From assembly GCA_921293015.1 (NCBI GenBank), contig OV121096.1, positions 12,341,000 through 12,404,999 of the forward strand: DNA of 64,000 nucleotides. Reading direction: 5' to 3'. The notes under the pieces are model-generated. The model was given only the letters and a program-made list of their open reading frames with translations, made no database searches and was not told where the DNA came from. This DNA is from Phorcus lineatus. Taxonomy: Eukaryota > Mollusca > Gastropoda > Trochida > Trochidae. Below, in pieces: positions 1 through 12,163 of this stretch. How positions within the stretch are numbered: the first letter of the stretch is position 1; every line of letters begins with the position of its first letter. The position numbers were made by a program, and so were the translations under genes.

Positions 1-3000
1 CTGTCCAAATTACACTTACAACATTTAACAAATCATAAATGACATGTCCTGAAGATGGATATTTACTTCTCTTATTGTCAATAACCAAATTAAAAATTAC
101 TTACATAAATGATGTCAGTATACAGGGGGTTTTTCAAAAAAAACTTTGAGAAAATATTGTTACCCATGTGAAATGAAAACTGATTTTTAACTTATTAAAT
201 ACATGTTATCACCATTAGATATTTATAAAAAATGAGATATTTTTTATAAAAAAAATTTCAAAGCAAAAGAGAGTTAAACAGTATATTTACAGATAATCCC
301 ATACTTCTTAAATGTCGGCAAGTAAGCGTTTGGTGCACAACAAAGAAGATGAGGGATCAATGACAAGCTAGCGAGGACTCAGGTGGAATGATGGGGTAGG
401 TGAAGATATGATAAATAGCCTGTCTGGACAAAGAGAGGCTCCACGTGTAATTGGCCCACATCTTCTGTCAAAACAGGATGCCTCAGATACACCTTATAAA
501 TATCCACTTTTAGTGGCGAGTGACTCTGATTGGTACATGTTTTTTTCACAGTTGCATCAGCTTGCTTAGAACTTTACTATCTTGTATGAAAGAGGTGTTA
601 TTCCATATAGAATACTTACAGAGAGTTTCTCTTTCGATATGAAAAACTTTAAATCTTATATAATATATATGTTTATGTTATTGTTTGTTTATCTGAAGAT
701 ATTGATAAAAATACTCATTTTAATTCCTGATGATTCTATAATTTAAAGGGTCAATATTTCCATTAAAATCAAAGGAGAGGGGTCGAGGCTATCCAACACA
801 TTGAAGATGGCAGTCACCTTGTTGTCTATGTCTTTGATAGCAGCAATCCCTCTCTTTCAATTTTTCTAAAGTCTAACCACATGACTATCAGAATCCTTCA
901 GTGGAGCCATGTAGTAACCGGCCCGTCGCCTGTGGACAAGCGCCGCCCTTCCATTGAAATCAAATTAAAAATGTACCTCTAAATTAATGTGATAACAGCA
1001 GAAATCGAGACTCAACACCTATTAGTCTAACTAAAGATTATATATACCAGCAGATGAATATTTGATAGAGGTTCAATAATCACAAAACTATTCTTAAGCA
1101 GAAAGGGCTCAATCTTAACATTAGAGTGGCCTTTAAAGAAGTTACCTTCGTCTTAACAAGAGATGGATACTTCTAGCACTGTGCGCTTCCACAATTTCTG
1201 AATCAGTGTGGAGTACTCATAGCATGAAAGAGCCCCCTTTATCTAACCAGCCATTTAGTTTTAAAGTGTGAATGAACAATGGATGCAAAAACTTGATTGA
1301 AATTACGGGCTAGTATACCTCAGGTGTGGTTAGAAAAATTTAAATGCCACAGTCTTTCGGCTACATGCTTTGCATTAATTTCTACCACTGTAAATTGCTT
1401 TAATATATTCTCCATTGAGCAGTTATGAAAACTTCAGAAAATGCACAGTTATATTGGATACATGTAATTAGACATCGGGCAGAGGCCAAATATCACTTTG
1501 GTCATTTTAATTGCCACATGATTCACGATGGCTAGCCTAGCAGGGTTGGAGGAGCAAGGCTGGACGAACAAGACACAGCGGTACACACTGGTCATCTCAC
1601 ACTAGCCAATCAATACTGAACCTCCCTCCTGCAGAAGGATGCTGTCTGCTCAAGAGCTCTATACACCGCAGTGCTCTCAAAGACATTGCTGAGAGTTTGA
1701 GATTATTTATGAGCTGAGGTTCAATCTTATCTCAAAGACGAGTTGTTGCTTTTTGAAGTTTTGTTTTGATTATCAACTAGCTTTGGTTTTTCATAAAGAT
1801 TCTAAAACATGACAATGATTTCATAAATTTCAATGTTGATTGACTTTTTGGCATATATTAGTGGGGAATTTGCAGCAGGTTGTGAGCGTTCTTACTTGTA
1901 GATATTTTGGTCGCTTTTATTTTGGTAAATTTAGTTTATTTGCTCCTTGATGAATTTTTAAAACAATCATGAATTAATTACTACTTAGAATTACTGTTTT
2001 GATTCAAGTTTGAAAATATCCTTTCAAATGTTTTTATTTTTGCAGGTATAACACCTGGAGACCAGCGTGGCTATGTATTCGAGTTGCATCTGCAATGTTT
2101 ACTTGGTATTGCACCAAATGACAATGTAGCTTTGCACCCAACTACAGCAAGATAGATTCCCTGGCAATAGTCATTTCTTGGACATATTTATCAAAAGATG
2201 CTTGCCACAAATACAGACAATCCTGCCCTTGAGAAAATGTACAACTTAAAGCAAGAAACATGAACATAAAAAAACCTTAAAATATTCCTTCAAATATAGA
2301 TCAATCATTTCATAGTTATCAAGAAAGAATTTGCAAATATAAATGTAAAGAAATCCATTCAAAGTAATTAAATTAATGTCTTTTAAATTTTAGAAAAAAT
2401 ATATTCACAAAGCCTAACAGAGTATGCACATCAACAAAATAAAGTTAAAATAAAGTATTTTTCAGTATCACAATTTCCAGGATGTTCTGTCAATAAATTT
2501 CACCTGCTCATGTATGTGATGGACTACAATAGAGCTAATTATTTCATAAACATGATACCCTCTGCTTTGATACTGTCTTGTAGCGTCACATGCATCGACT
2601 GAAAGGGCTGACACTAAAGACCACTGTGAGTGTGGAATGAACAATATCCTGCCATCTTCCCTCCATTATCATGAACAAAGTACATGCTACAAAGATGTGA
2701 AATCAACCATCTTTGAGGGACATTAGACTAATATTGTGTAGGCTTGATCAGTCTTTAGAATATTATAAAATAAGATTGTCTATGATGAGTTTTTGTGTTG
2801 ATTTGAAAAAATAACCTTGTACTTAGTCTAGTTTCACCTGCCTTTTGTGAAGTGCTATTTGAAATTGAATATGAAGAAAAACAAATTCAAAACTATACAA
2901 CAATATACCTTGTTCTCATGTTATAATCTTGAGCTATTCCTTACGACATAAAGACACGATAGGTAATTGAACATTTATAATCTTATATTAATTTTCTACA

Positions 3001-4558
3001 TAATATTCGTTTGATACATTAACACATTCATATTCAAACTCTCAGTAATTGTTTTGGCAGGGGCAATTTCACTTGTTTTTCCTAAAATGACCTCTTGATT
3101 GTGCCCACTGGCAGAACATATGGCCCCCATTTTCTTATTGAACTTGAACAGAGACAATGTTTCTTGACTAAAAAACAATCTAACTAATGTTACAGAAATC
3201 GGAAAATGTATTCGACCAAGGATCCTTTAATTGCAAAAACTGCAATTTGAACCAAACTGAAAATCTTGTTTAACGCTCCCATCATTTACTGATAGTTTTG
3301 CATTAAGAAGATAAGGTTTCTAATGCCCGGATATATATATATATGTTCCATTTATACGGTTTCTTGAATTCAATCGGATTCCAAAACAGATCCAATATTT
3401 AACCATTTTAGGTCAATACACAGTTAGGGGTTAAAAAATATTTAAATCCGAGTTCATAAACTCGCCAAATTTTACCTTTGAACTCACAAAAAAGTCAATG
3501 GCCTGCCTATTTGAAAACAAATGTAGCTACATGTTTGGCTTGATTTTCACCTGAGTTCTGTTACAGGGCAAAAACCTACCATGAATCATTGACCTATTGT
3601 CTTAGAAAAACATAATTCAATGCCTGACACAGTACCATTTCAATATTGGTTGAAAACATGACTAATTTAACAAAAGTAGATTATTATCATTATAGATGTG
3701 CAGATAAAACTGAAAACAACTTCACAATAAAATGTTGCAATCATTACGAAATAACTAGAAATGACCTTTCATTTTCATAAATAACAGGTATTAGCAACTA
3801 TAGCAAAATGTATTTTTAAAATAACTTGTGGGCGTCTTTTAATATTGTGCTCTTCACATACCTTCAATAATTCATTTTCTTCAACAAACCCCTATTTTAG
3901 AAAACACCATAAAATTGTCATGAAATGTACAGAAGAACAGTGTTAGAAATAAGCACTGGCAAAGTAGCCAATTTCTTACAAAAGTTTAGGTCCAACTGGG
4001 GTCAAATGGTTCACAACTACACTAGTTGAACAGTGTTACGGTGGTATTTTGCTTTAAGTTCAGAACGATGTGCATTGAAATGTCTTTTTGGTTGATACTC
4101 TCTGGCATAATTTATGTTATTTTCAAAATCAACTCTTATAAAGTTTTTCAGGGAATTTGTTTCAGTAAACCATTCGTGAGACTTTTTTTCAAGAAAAATG
4201 ATTTCTTTATATAGCCTTTAGTTTGTTGCAATCTTGGTTGTGAACCTACCGGTAATATGCAAAACAGAGGGTTCTGTATCACCATATGAATCGAACAGCA
4301 GCACATGAGTAGCGTTTCAGCCCTGAAATATTCCTTTAAATTATGCATTCATCATGCTTCCATACTCTTAGTAAAACCAGTGTGTCAACTTTCCACTTTC
4401 TTGACCTCATGGCTACAAAACATGTATCACTACATTTTAATAAAATTCGCATTAAATTAAACAAATACATTGTCAAAATCGTAAATCATGACTAACCTTC
4501 AGTAATTGTGTATCTATAACCAAATTTTAATAAAAACAGATGATTGTGTTATTGTTAT
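1..4558. other. No supported gene
   Basis: Mostly AT-rich. GC-richer patches at 300-540, 780-960, 1140-1230 and 1500-1740 carry short peptide-like frames (for example minus-strand RRAGYYMAPLKDSDSHVVR and IAAIKDIDNKVTAIFNVLDS at 780-960) that look like eroded coding relics of unknown origin. The minus-strand gene at 7.9-8.6 kb must continue somewhere here or beyond. Confidence 0.5.
2047..2154 (+). other. Candidate terminal exon, unidentified
   Basis: After a good acceptor (TTTTTATTTTTGCAG) there is an open frame of about 35 codons (ITPGDQRGYVFELHLQCLLG then IAPNDNVALHPTTAR) ending in TAG. No upstream exon or family was recognised, so it may be a chance frame. Confidence 0.2.
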
Positions 4559-5135
4559 GAGCCAGACTTAAACTGTTCTTTCACAATCACCCTTTTTGCC
4601 AAAAAAGCTAAACTTGACAAAAATATTTTCAAATTTGTTAATCATAACAAACTTTCATGTAATTATTTATCTCAATAACAAACTTGATTAAAGATGATAA
4701 GTTAAGATGTTGTGAGCCGGACAGAACTTGAAAAAAGTTTCGTAATATAGTCAACACTTTTTGCGAAAAAAAGCAAAATCACAAAATTATTTTCAAAATT
4801 GTCAATCATGATACTCCTTCATGTAATAATGGATCTTCATACCAAATTTGATCAAAATTAGACAATTAGTTTATGAGTTTTGAGCCGAAAAGGACTTGTT
4901 TACAGTTTTCTTAAGAATTCATCACTTTTTCCCAAAATCACAAAAATTTATGAAGAAATACTCAAAATAGTTAATAGTGACACATCATTTGACATTTCTG
5001 AATTACAAACTTGAATTGAAATGTTTGATTAGTTACAAAGTTATGAGCGGGAACAAATGTGAAATGGACAGTCAGATGGACGGACGATGCCCATTTTAAT
5101 ACTCCCCGCAATTTTGTTACTGCAGGGAATAAAAA
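4559..5135. repeat. Degenerate ~160-bp tandem repeat, about 3.5 units
   Basis: Unit starts show TGAGCC/TGAGCG at about 4559, 4714, 4880 and 5044, each followed by a similar A-rich stretch with CACTTTTTNCC or AATCAT...CATGTAAT. The end has GATGGACGGACGATGCCC and ACTCCCCGCAATTTTG, resembling a dispersed repeat I associate with molluscs. Confidence 0.6.
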
Positions 5136-6235
5136 AGAGACACTGTGTAGCTCATCTGCCTTTGTATTGTTAATGTTGCAGACTAAGATTCATACCCGTT
5201 AGTTCTCAAGGTGAAATACATCACAAAAATTGCCAAGAGTCAGTGCATTAGACAAGATGTTTTAACACAAAATTGGAAGAAAGTTGATTAAACCATATAC
5301 TAATAATATGATAAAATAAAATTCCTAAAATCATGATCAAAAATAGAAAACAAATTCTTAAATAAACCCAGTAAGGGTAATCATTTTGATTTATTTACAC
5401 ACTTATATATTTGTCAACTTCATGTTAATATTTTGCTTATCAATTGTGCTACACACATGAACTTGGACTTACTGACCCATCATTACCACATCGATATGAC
5501 TAAATTGACCATTTTAAAGAAGTTTAATGAATGGTTAGCCTTTTTTATTTGAAACCCTGCCACGACTGTATTTTTCATGGTAAGACAATGAAATTTACAC
5601 TTCCTGGTCTCAATCATTCAAAGATAGCATTCTCAGAATTTTACATACAAAGCATTATTGGTGTCTGAAATAGACACCAGACTGAGGGTGGGTACCTTGC
5701 CAAGACCATATTTGAAGGATGGTCATGATCAAATGTACCAAAATTTAATCTTCATGGACAAAAAGATGTTATTTTGAAATTGATATTCCTACGCCAAACG
5801 GTTTTGGTTTCAGTGAATAACGATAAATATGCATTATTGGGGGTTGAACAATGAAATTACATATCTTAATTTCCATCCTACAAAAATAATTCAAAATTTC
5901 AAGATGCCTAGCATTTATGGTTTCTTGAAAATAGACAATTGAAGATTTGAGGGTGGACACCCTGTGACACCCATATTAGAAAGGCCTGTAACTTTGTCAC
6001 TAAAGTTGCAAAGTTGAGTTTTATGTCAGAAAAATGTTATTCTTCAAATTTCAGCTTTGGGTGTGCAGTAGTTTTTTAGGAGAACTTGAAAATGTTGAAG
6101 TTTACGCCAACAAACAAAGCTCTACAGACACTGTATAATGGGCCATGCCACAAGCCCATCTTACCTTTCAGGTCTGATGAGCTAAAAATCAAGTATTTTA
6201 CCATTTTGGGGGTACTTGTCAATGGCTGCAGAATC

Positions 6236-6713
6236 TTAAAGTGACACAAAGTATGTTTCATGATTTTTAATGTGGCTTTAGCAAGAGCAAAAATACCTTG
6301 TGACCTGAGTTAATCTAAATCGCCTCCCTAATTTTGCATCTTAATCTCTAAAATGCCAAAATTATTATATCTTCTCGTTCTCACGGAAAACGGCTCTATA
6401 TATGTTTAAAATTTTAAATTATGTGTCCGATTAACGTATATATTGGTTACATTACAAACTTAACACTATCAATCAATGTTTGTCTTTGTTTCTGCTGTAA
6501 ATAAGTTTCCAAAAATTTGTTTGAATCAATGGCGAGCGCAGCTGTCCTGTTTTCGATCACAGATTACGACACAAACCTGTTTATTGTCACTTTTCAGAAC
6601 TGATAAGCATTAAGGTTCTGACTTTCTGAAACAACCACTTCTTCTCGATAAAATAACACCATTTAAGAAGTTTGACATATTTGACCCCAACAACATATTC
6701 TGTGCCCCTTTAA
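6236..6713. mobile_element. MITE family A, copy 1
   Basis: The element is bounded by TTAA, with inverted ends TTAAAGTGACACAAAGTATG and (reversed) TTAAAGGGGCACAGAATATG. Inside is a family signature, CTGTCC...TTTTCGATCACA, followed by TTGACATATTTGACC near the right end. Four more copies lie in the window. Confidence 0.75.
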
Positions 6714-7909
6714 GCAGAATTAAGAAAATTTGGATAGATAATTAGAATAGAATAGTCACAATATTTTTAATAATCATCTGTGACATCCCTTTATCTCCAC
6801 TAGAGGTGGCTTTGTCTTTAAATCCTATACCTCTGTCCGTATTCGAGGCTTTCTTGGTCTAAAAATGCATTCAAAATTATTTGCGTTATCAGCAAATGCC
6901 AATGCAATTTCAAATTATCATTCAAAAAGCCTAAATCATTTTCATATGCTTATGGATAATTAAACGTTATTGAAATGTGCATTTAGAGTCTTCTTTACTG
7001 AAACACAGCCACCTTAATAAGCGACTGCATCATTTTATAAGCTTCCGTAACACCATTATGACCATGTGCATTTGCTGTATTCATTGGCTGAAATATGCAA
7101 GATAGTTTATGTTGCAGTATTTTGCCACATGGGGAACTTGCCCGAAGCCGAAAAGAGTTCATAATACAACATTTTATATTAATTCATGACTGAGCTAATT
7201 CAGTAAGGAGAGAATAGCATCGATTCTTGTATTGGTTTTGAATTGAAAGAATGTTTCAGGATAGTTTCCATGATATGAAGGAGGGTTGTACAGAATTGTA
7301 GCTAGGAGAGCTATGCTGCACTGGAACATGAAAATGCACAGACACTAGGGGTTACTACGCTGTATATCAAGAATCAACATTACATTGGAAACTATCTTCT
7401 ATTATCATATTATCATCTATCAATTTTCTTATATGATGATACAGAGGTTTTTAAAACAAGCAGTAAATATTCTCAATTCTAGAATTTCGTGAAACAAACC
7501 TGTGAATGAAGCTTGGTCAATGGAAATATTATGAAAATTATTTATCAAATATCTCGTAATCATATGTTAATCAATATCAACTAACTTTTAACCTCTTTTT
7601 CCAAAAATTACTTATCTTGCAACATTATTTAATGACTTCTTGAAAAAGATTGAAATCAACACTTAAAAAGTTTTATTTCAAGTTTTAAATGTATTGTCCA
7701 GTTCCCACAGTATTCCTGAAGAACTGTAGAACTCTTCTGAGTCTGTAAAGATTCCATAATACAGGTTCACCTCTACTCAAAGACAAAACTAGAGGATGTT
7801 TCCAAAAATCAATAAATTCCTGACGCATTAACATAGTAGGTCACCAAAACTTCGCGTATCTGCCTGTGAACAAAGGTGATGGGTCGTAGAAAATAATGAT
7901 GCTACTCAC

Positions 7910-8589
7910 TTGTTTGTCACTCAGGGACATAATCTCTGTTTGTAGTTCATGAAGCTTGGTTTTCATAGCGGCGTTCTGGGGAGAAAAGAGAGAATTGGAC
8001 TAGCCTGTTTCCATAAATCTGACAACTGAGTTGGAGAAAATGGCCGCACGAAAAGTTTCGACAACAAAAATCGATAATTTGTAGCTGGCAAGCAGACAGA
8101 GAAAGAGTCTTTCTGGGTGTTGCAGCCTTACGGTGTCAACTGATGGAGACGAAAATATCCTTACCTGAGGTTCTGCTTTCATCTTTACCACCAACATCTG
8201 TCAAAATAAATAAAGAATGTCACAATTAAGGCATCGATACCATTTTTACAGACTCTTGGTGAAGTTTGTAAAGGTCGCATAATTTCACTACACAAGATGT
8301 GCTGCTCTGTTATTGGACGACCTGTCGCACCAAAACACCGTCACGAGAAAACTAAATCACACCAATTCTATCCCCTGAAATATGTTCAGATTTAAAATCT
8401 ACATACACAACGCATAAATAATGTTATTCTTAGTCAAATATATGAACCTAGTGCTACTTTATAGTGGAAAGTTATTCCTGTGAGACGAATCAATCACTAG
8501 GATAGTCGAGAAGTTTGTCTCGGTACCTGATGGTTCCTTATCGCCAGCTTAAGTTTACTCTGGATCGAATCTAGATCAGCCCTGTCCAT
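7910..8589 (-). CDS. 5' coding exons of an unidentified helical/coiled-coil protein (partial)
   Basis: Three short minus-strand exons fit together, all in phase 0. Exon 8589-8527 encodes MDRADLDSIQSKLKLAIRNH plus Q and ends at donor GTACCG. Exon 8197-8165 encodes MLVVKMKAEPQ, donor GTAAGG. Exon 7975-7910 encodes NAAMKTKLHELQTEIMSLSD plus KQ, donor GTGAGT. The two downstream exons have clean CAG acceptors, and the ATG sits in a good context (CCAAGATGG). The 54 residues are charged, lack Pro and Gly except one Pro, and look amphipathic-helical, as in coiled-coil adaptor or kinetochore-type proteins. I do not recognise the family. The remaining exons must lie below 7910 or outside the window; I could not identify them with confidence. 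The gene is divergent from NUP50, with starts under 1 kb apart. Confidence 0.72.
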
Positions 8590-9169
8590 CTTGGTGGTCA
8601 GGAAGCGATCAGAAACGGTCCTAGAAACGTCACTTCTTTGTCCACTTGATTGGCAGGTAATCCCAAGCTACATCAACAAGATCACAAATACTGTTACTCC
8701 GAAAGTACAAAAACAGAACTGGGCCGCACAACTTTCTTACGCGTATTTCCCATTTCCTCTGTCAAGTTGTTTACGTACTCCTCCGTACAAGAGGTAAATG
8801 ATTTATCTATACAACCGTCGGTAATAGTTGTAAAAACAAAGTATATCCGCTGGCCGATTCAATTGTTTACAATTTACAAGGTAAATGGCACTATATCGTA
8901 TCCCCTCTCCGACAAAGGAGTGCTACGGCCAAACTCTCGAGCTGGGTGCCCAGATGCACTACTTTCCTACCTCACGGACTACTTCTCATCATTATAAACA
9001 ATCACTCATAACAATAACTGAGTCGATAAATTACATATTGAAGTACTTTTAATTGTTTTTCATGCAAATCCGAGATCAGTTAAAATGACTTTATGAGCAA
9101 CAGTGCTCAGTTTCTTTTAAAACAAATTTTCACCCATCGGTGTTATTCGCGTAGGAATACACAGCAGGT
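8590..9169. promoter_or_regulatory. Likely shared head-to-head promoter region
   Basis: This ~580-bp interval separates the start codon of the minus-strand helical-protein gene from the candidate first exon of NUP50. It is less AT-rich than its surroundings and has no repeat I recognise. The divergent arrangement of two probable housekeeping genes suggests a bidirectional promoter. No TATA box is evident. The call rests on gene layout. Confidence 0.4.
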
Positions 9170-9299
9170 GAGGGAAAATAAAATGGCGGCAACCATGTGT
9201 TGCCTATGAGTTTTAGCTGTCACCTCTTTAATATAACTTGAGCCTTTAGATACTCAAAATAATAATCATACTCCTGTTCACGCTAACATTATTTTAACG
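9170..9299 (+). other. NUP50: Candidate 5' noncoding first exon of NUP50
   Basis: The first NUP50 coding exon is preceded by a splice acceptor, so an upstream exon is required. The best donor in the upstream region is GTAAGTAT at 9300. Just upstream, AAAATGGCGGCAAC (about 9180) resembles the YY1-type motif seen at starts of housekeeping transcripts. The exon would carry a short upstream ORF of eight codons (ATGGCGGCA...). A second possible donor, GTGAGG, lies at 9168. The choice is inference; only transcript data can settle it. Confidence 0.4.
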
Positions 9300-12158
9300 G
9301 TAAGTATTTAGGTAATTGCAAAAGAAAGTAGGTTGTCAGCGTTGACTTAATTTGAAAATTTAACTTTGTTTGTAAATGCGAGCAGGAAGTACCCTATTTT
9401 CGACAGGTGCCCTTTACATGGGCCATTTAAATTGTCCCCTTTTGTTTGGGTAACGTGGATGTACACTATATATGTTTATTGAAATCTTTTAAAATGTTGT
9501 TGATACGTGTAATACAACGATGTCAAGATTCATCACTAACTTTCTCCTTGTGTTTTCTTCGTAACTTGCTAAAATCATAATAATAAAATGTAAACAAATT
9601 TAAATGAGATTAAAATATATCTTAATGATAGTATAGTAGGCTACTTTTTAAAAATCATAAGAATTAAATTGAGCAATCGTTTATAAGAATCTTCATGTTA
9701 AGATTTTAAATACACATAAGTATAGGATCTAAATTGAAAAGGTTCTTCTTCAATCAAATAAGATTTCATAGATAAATTAACACAAAGTATGGTACATAAT
9801 TTTGTATATGGCTCACATAAGAACCTAAACACTATTTGTCCAAAGTTAAGATCAAATCACCTCGCTAAACTTGTAAGGGGCAGGAGAGCGCAGTGGTTAA
9901 TTCTTTCGACTTTTAGATGAAGTGGTCTGGGCTTCAAATCCCGCACGGGGCTCAGCAACTTTGTCTGCAATAGAGAACTGTCCTACACGCAGTAAGGTTT
10001 GGGTACGCTGAATTTTAGTCACTTTACTGAAGTGATTAACATCAAAATGGTCATTTTCAGAATTAACCACTTCCCAATGAAATCACACTGTCACCATTTA
10101 TGAAGTTTGACATATTTGACTCATATTTGAGTCCATTTATCTGGACAGTCTTATCATGGTATTATTTGTGGAAACAAGTTTAAGGGGACATTTCAATTAT
10201 ACATTATTGACTATAACATAACTCAGATGAATCATTTTGTGATTTATATTGGACAATTAGATAAATGAGAGCGCTCTTGGTAAAATAAGACAAGAATGAG
10301 AAGTGAGCCATTCGTCATTGCTACAGTATGAAAAACCTTGCTAATTGCTACAGCATTGCAAGGAATTGTTGATTTGTCTGATATAATTTTTTAATGTGTG
10401 AATATTCTATCCATAAATATACTTTGTCTTGATTAGTTGTAAAATGATTAAAAGTACAGTACATTTTTCATGTCATATCCCTGAATACTAGATGGTCAAT
10501 CGAATGCTGATAGGTCAGGCTCCATAAGGAAGGTTTTGAGTTGGTAGCTCTTCTTCATTCATAAAGAAAACAGAAAATAGTGAAACCTCCATCTGGCCAT
10601 GAGAAGGCATTGTTGATTAATTTAAACATTTGAAAATGCTATTGATAACTGTATTTTATTATTCAGTTGAAAATATGATTAAAATTTTTTATAATCAATA
10701 ATTTTATAATAAAGCTGATTGAACACTCAATTTAAAGAATGATAGTGTATGGAGTATTGTCATCTTGAACATTAATAAGAGAAATGAATTCAGATGGCTT
10801 GAAAAACCTATACAAGTCATCTCAAAGATGACTCTGGGAAGAAAAAGCACTTTATCAATATTTTACCTTACAATCAATGCATTGATAGAATACTATTGCA
10901 AAGAGGTGATGCTTTGATAGTTAGACCTATTGTTACACCCCTTCCTTGTGCATCAATTTTGTTATTTTCCCTATTGATGATGTATAGTGTCAATAAATTA
11001 ACATATTAATCTACAATATACAAATTATAAATCTCACAAGGTCAAATTTCTAATGTTGTCAGGTGAACCTTTTGCAAAGTTCAAATCACAAATCCGCCAA
11101 TCGACGAATTCACTCCACACCGAGGGGTCATTTGCAACTTCATTTTCGCAAATACACGTAAACATAATTTTCAGTAATTAAAATTGAAATACAAACATTT
11201 CTGACCTTGTTTTTTATGTTGATTAGTAATATATGCCCTCGTAACCCCATGAATTATACTAATCTAAACCTTTAGTAAAGCAACTCCTGCTTTGTTGATA
11301 TTATGTTGCTTATATTGCTTATATCCTAAGTACATATGCGCCAATTAGAAAGATTCTCCAACCGTTGAAGACATAAGTGAACTGATCATTGTAACATGGT
11401 TTGGAATATGCAAATTTCTTCTTTGTTACATTGAAAGGTTTTCAGCTATTTTGCGAGTAGTTGAAAATGCATGTATGTCTATAAAGAGGCTTTCATTGAT
11501 ATTGGGCAAAGTAATCTGCTTCAGGCCAACCCAATCAAGATGTCGACATGAACCTAACAGCTTGAGTTGTGGGCCTTGTGAAATCTATAATTTGTAACGT
11601 GCTGCAGCAAAATAATGACCTTACTTTAATGAGATTGGATGAAATACTATTGCAAAGATGATCATTATGATCGAATGAATCGAATGTTATTTTTGACACC
11701 CCAGTAAAACAGCTGCTATCAAATGGGGGTTAATTCTCTTGAAATCTGTGTTGAATCAAGATCACAATTATATCAAAAGGTCCAATAAAAGTAAAATTGG
11801 CTTAATCTTGTATCATAGACTTCACAGAATTTACATATACATTTGACAATTTCTCAACATTCCAATGAATTGTCTTCTTTTTCTAAAGAATGAACTGAAA
11901 AAGGTTTGATTTGATGTTATTAAACTACTGCAAGTTGCCTAACTGACACTGAAAAGATTTAAAGGTTAACCCTGTCCCATAAAATCCTTGTTAACTATCC
12001 TCGAATCTCACATGATGGAGTAAGCATATACTCTGAAACACAATGAAGAAGTTGTTGTCCAGAAAATCTTGTCATCATTATTTAAATCACTTCTAGACGC
12101 CCTTCGAAGACTTTATCTTTGGATTCTTACATCTCCAATTGATCCATTTTGTTGTCAG
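9300..12158 (+). other. Probable NUP50 5' intron
   Basis: AT-rich. Apart from the SINE head near 9.9 kb and a short family A-like scrap near 10.1 kb (GTTTGACATATTTGAC), I see nothing. Confidence 0.4.
9882..10035 (+). repeat. tRNA-derived SINE head
   Basis: GAGAGCGCAGTGGTTAA (box A-like) and GGCTTCAAATCCCGC (box B-like) are about 45 bp apart, followed by an unrelated body. No acceptor-stem pairing was found, so this is a SINE fragment and not a tRNA gene. It lies in NUP50 intron 1 under the proposed gene model. Confidence 0.5.
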
Positions 12159-12163
12159 GTGAG

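Noticed and set aside
8591-8997. Plus-strand frames near the divergent promoter
   Set aside because: No conserved motif or splice context; they begin just beyond the start codon of the minus-strand gene and cover its likely 5' UTR.
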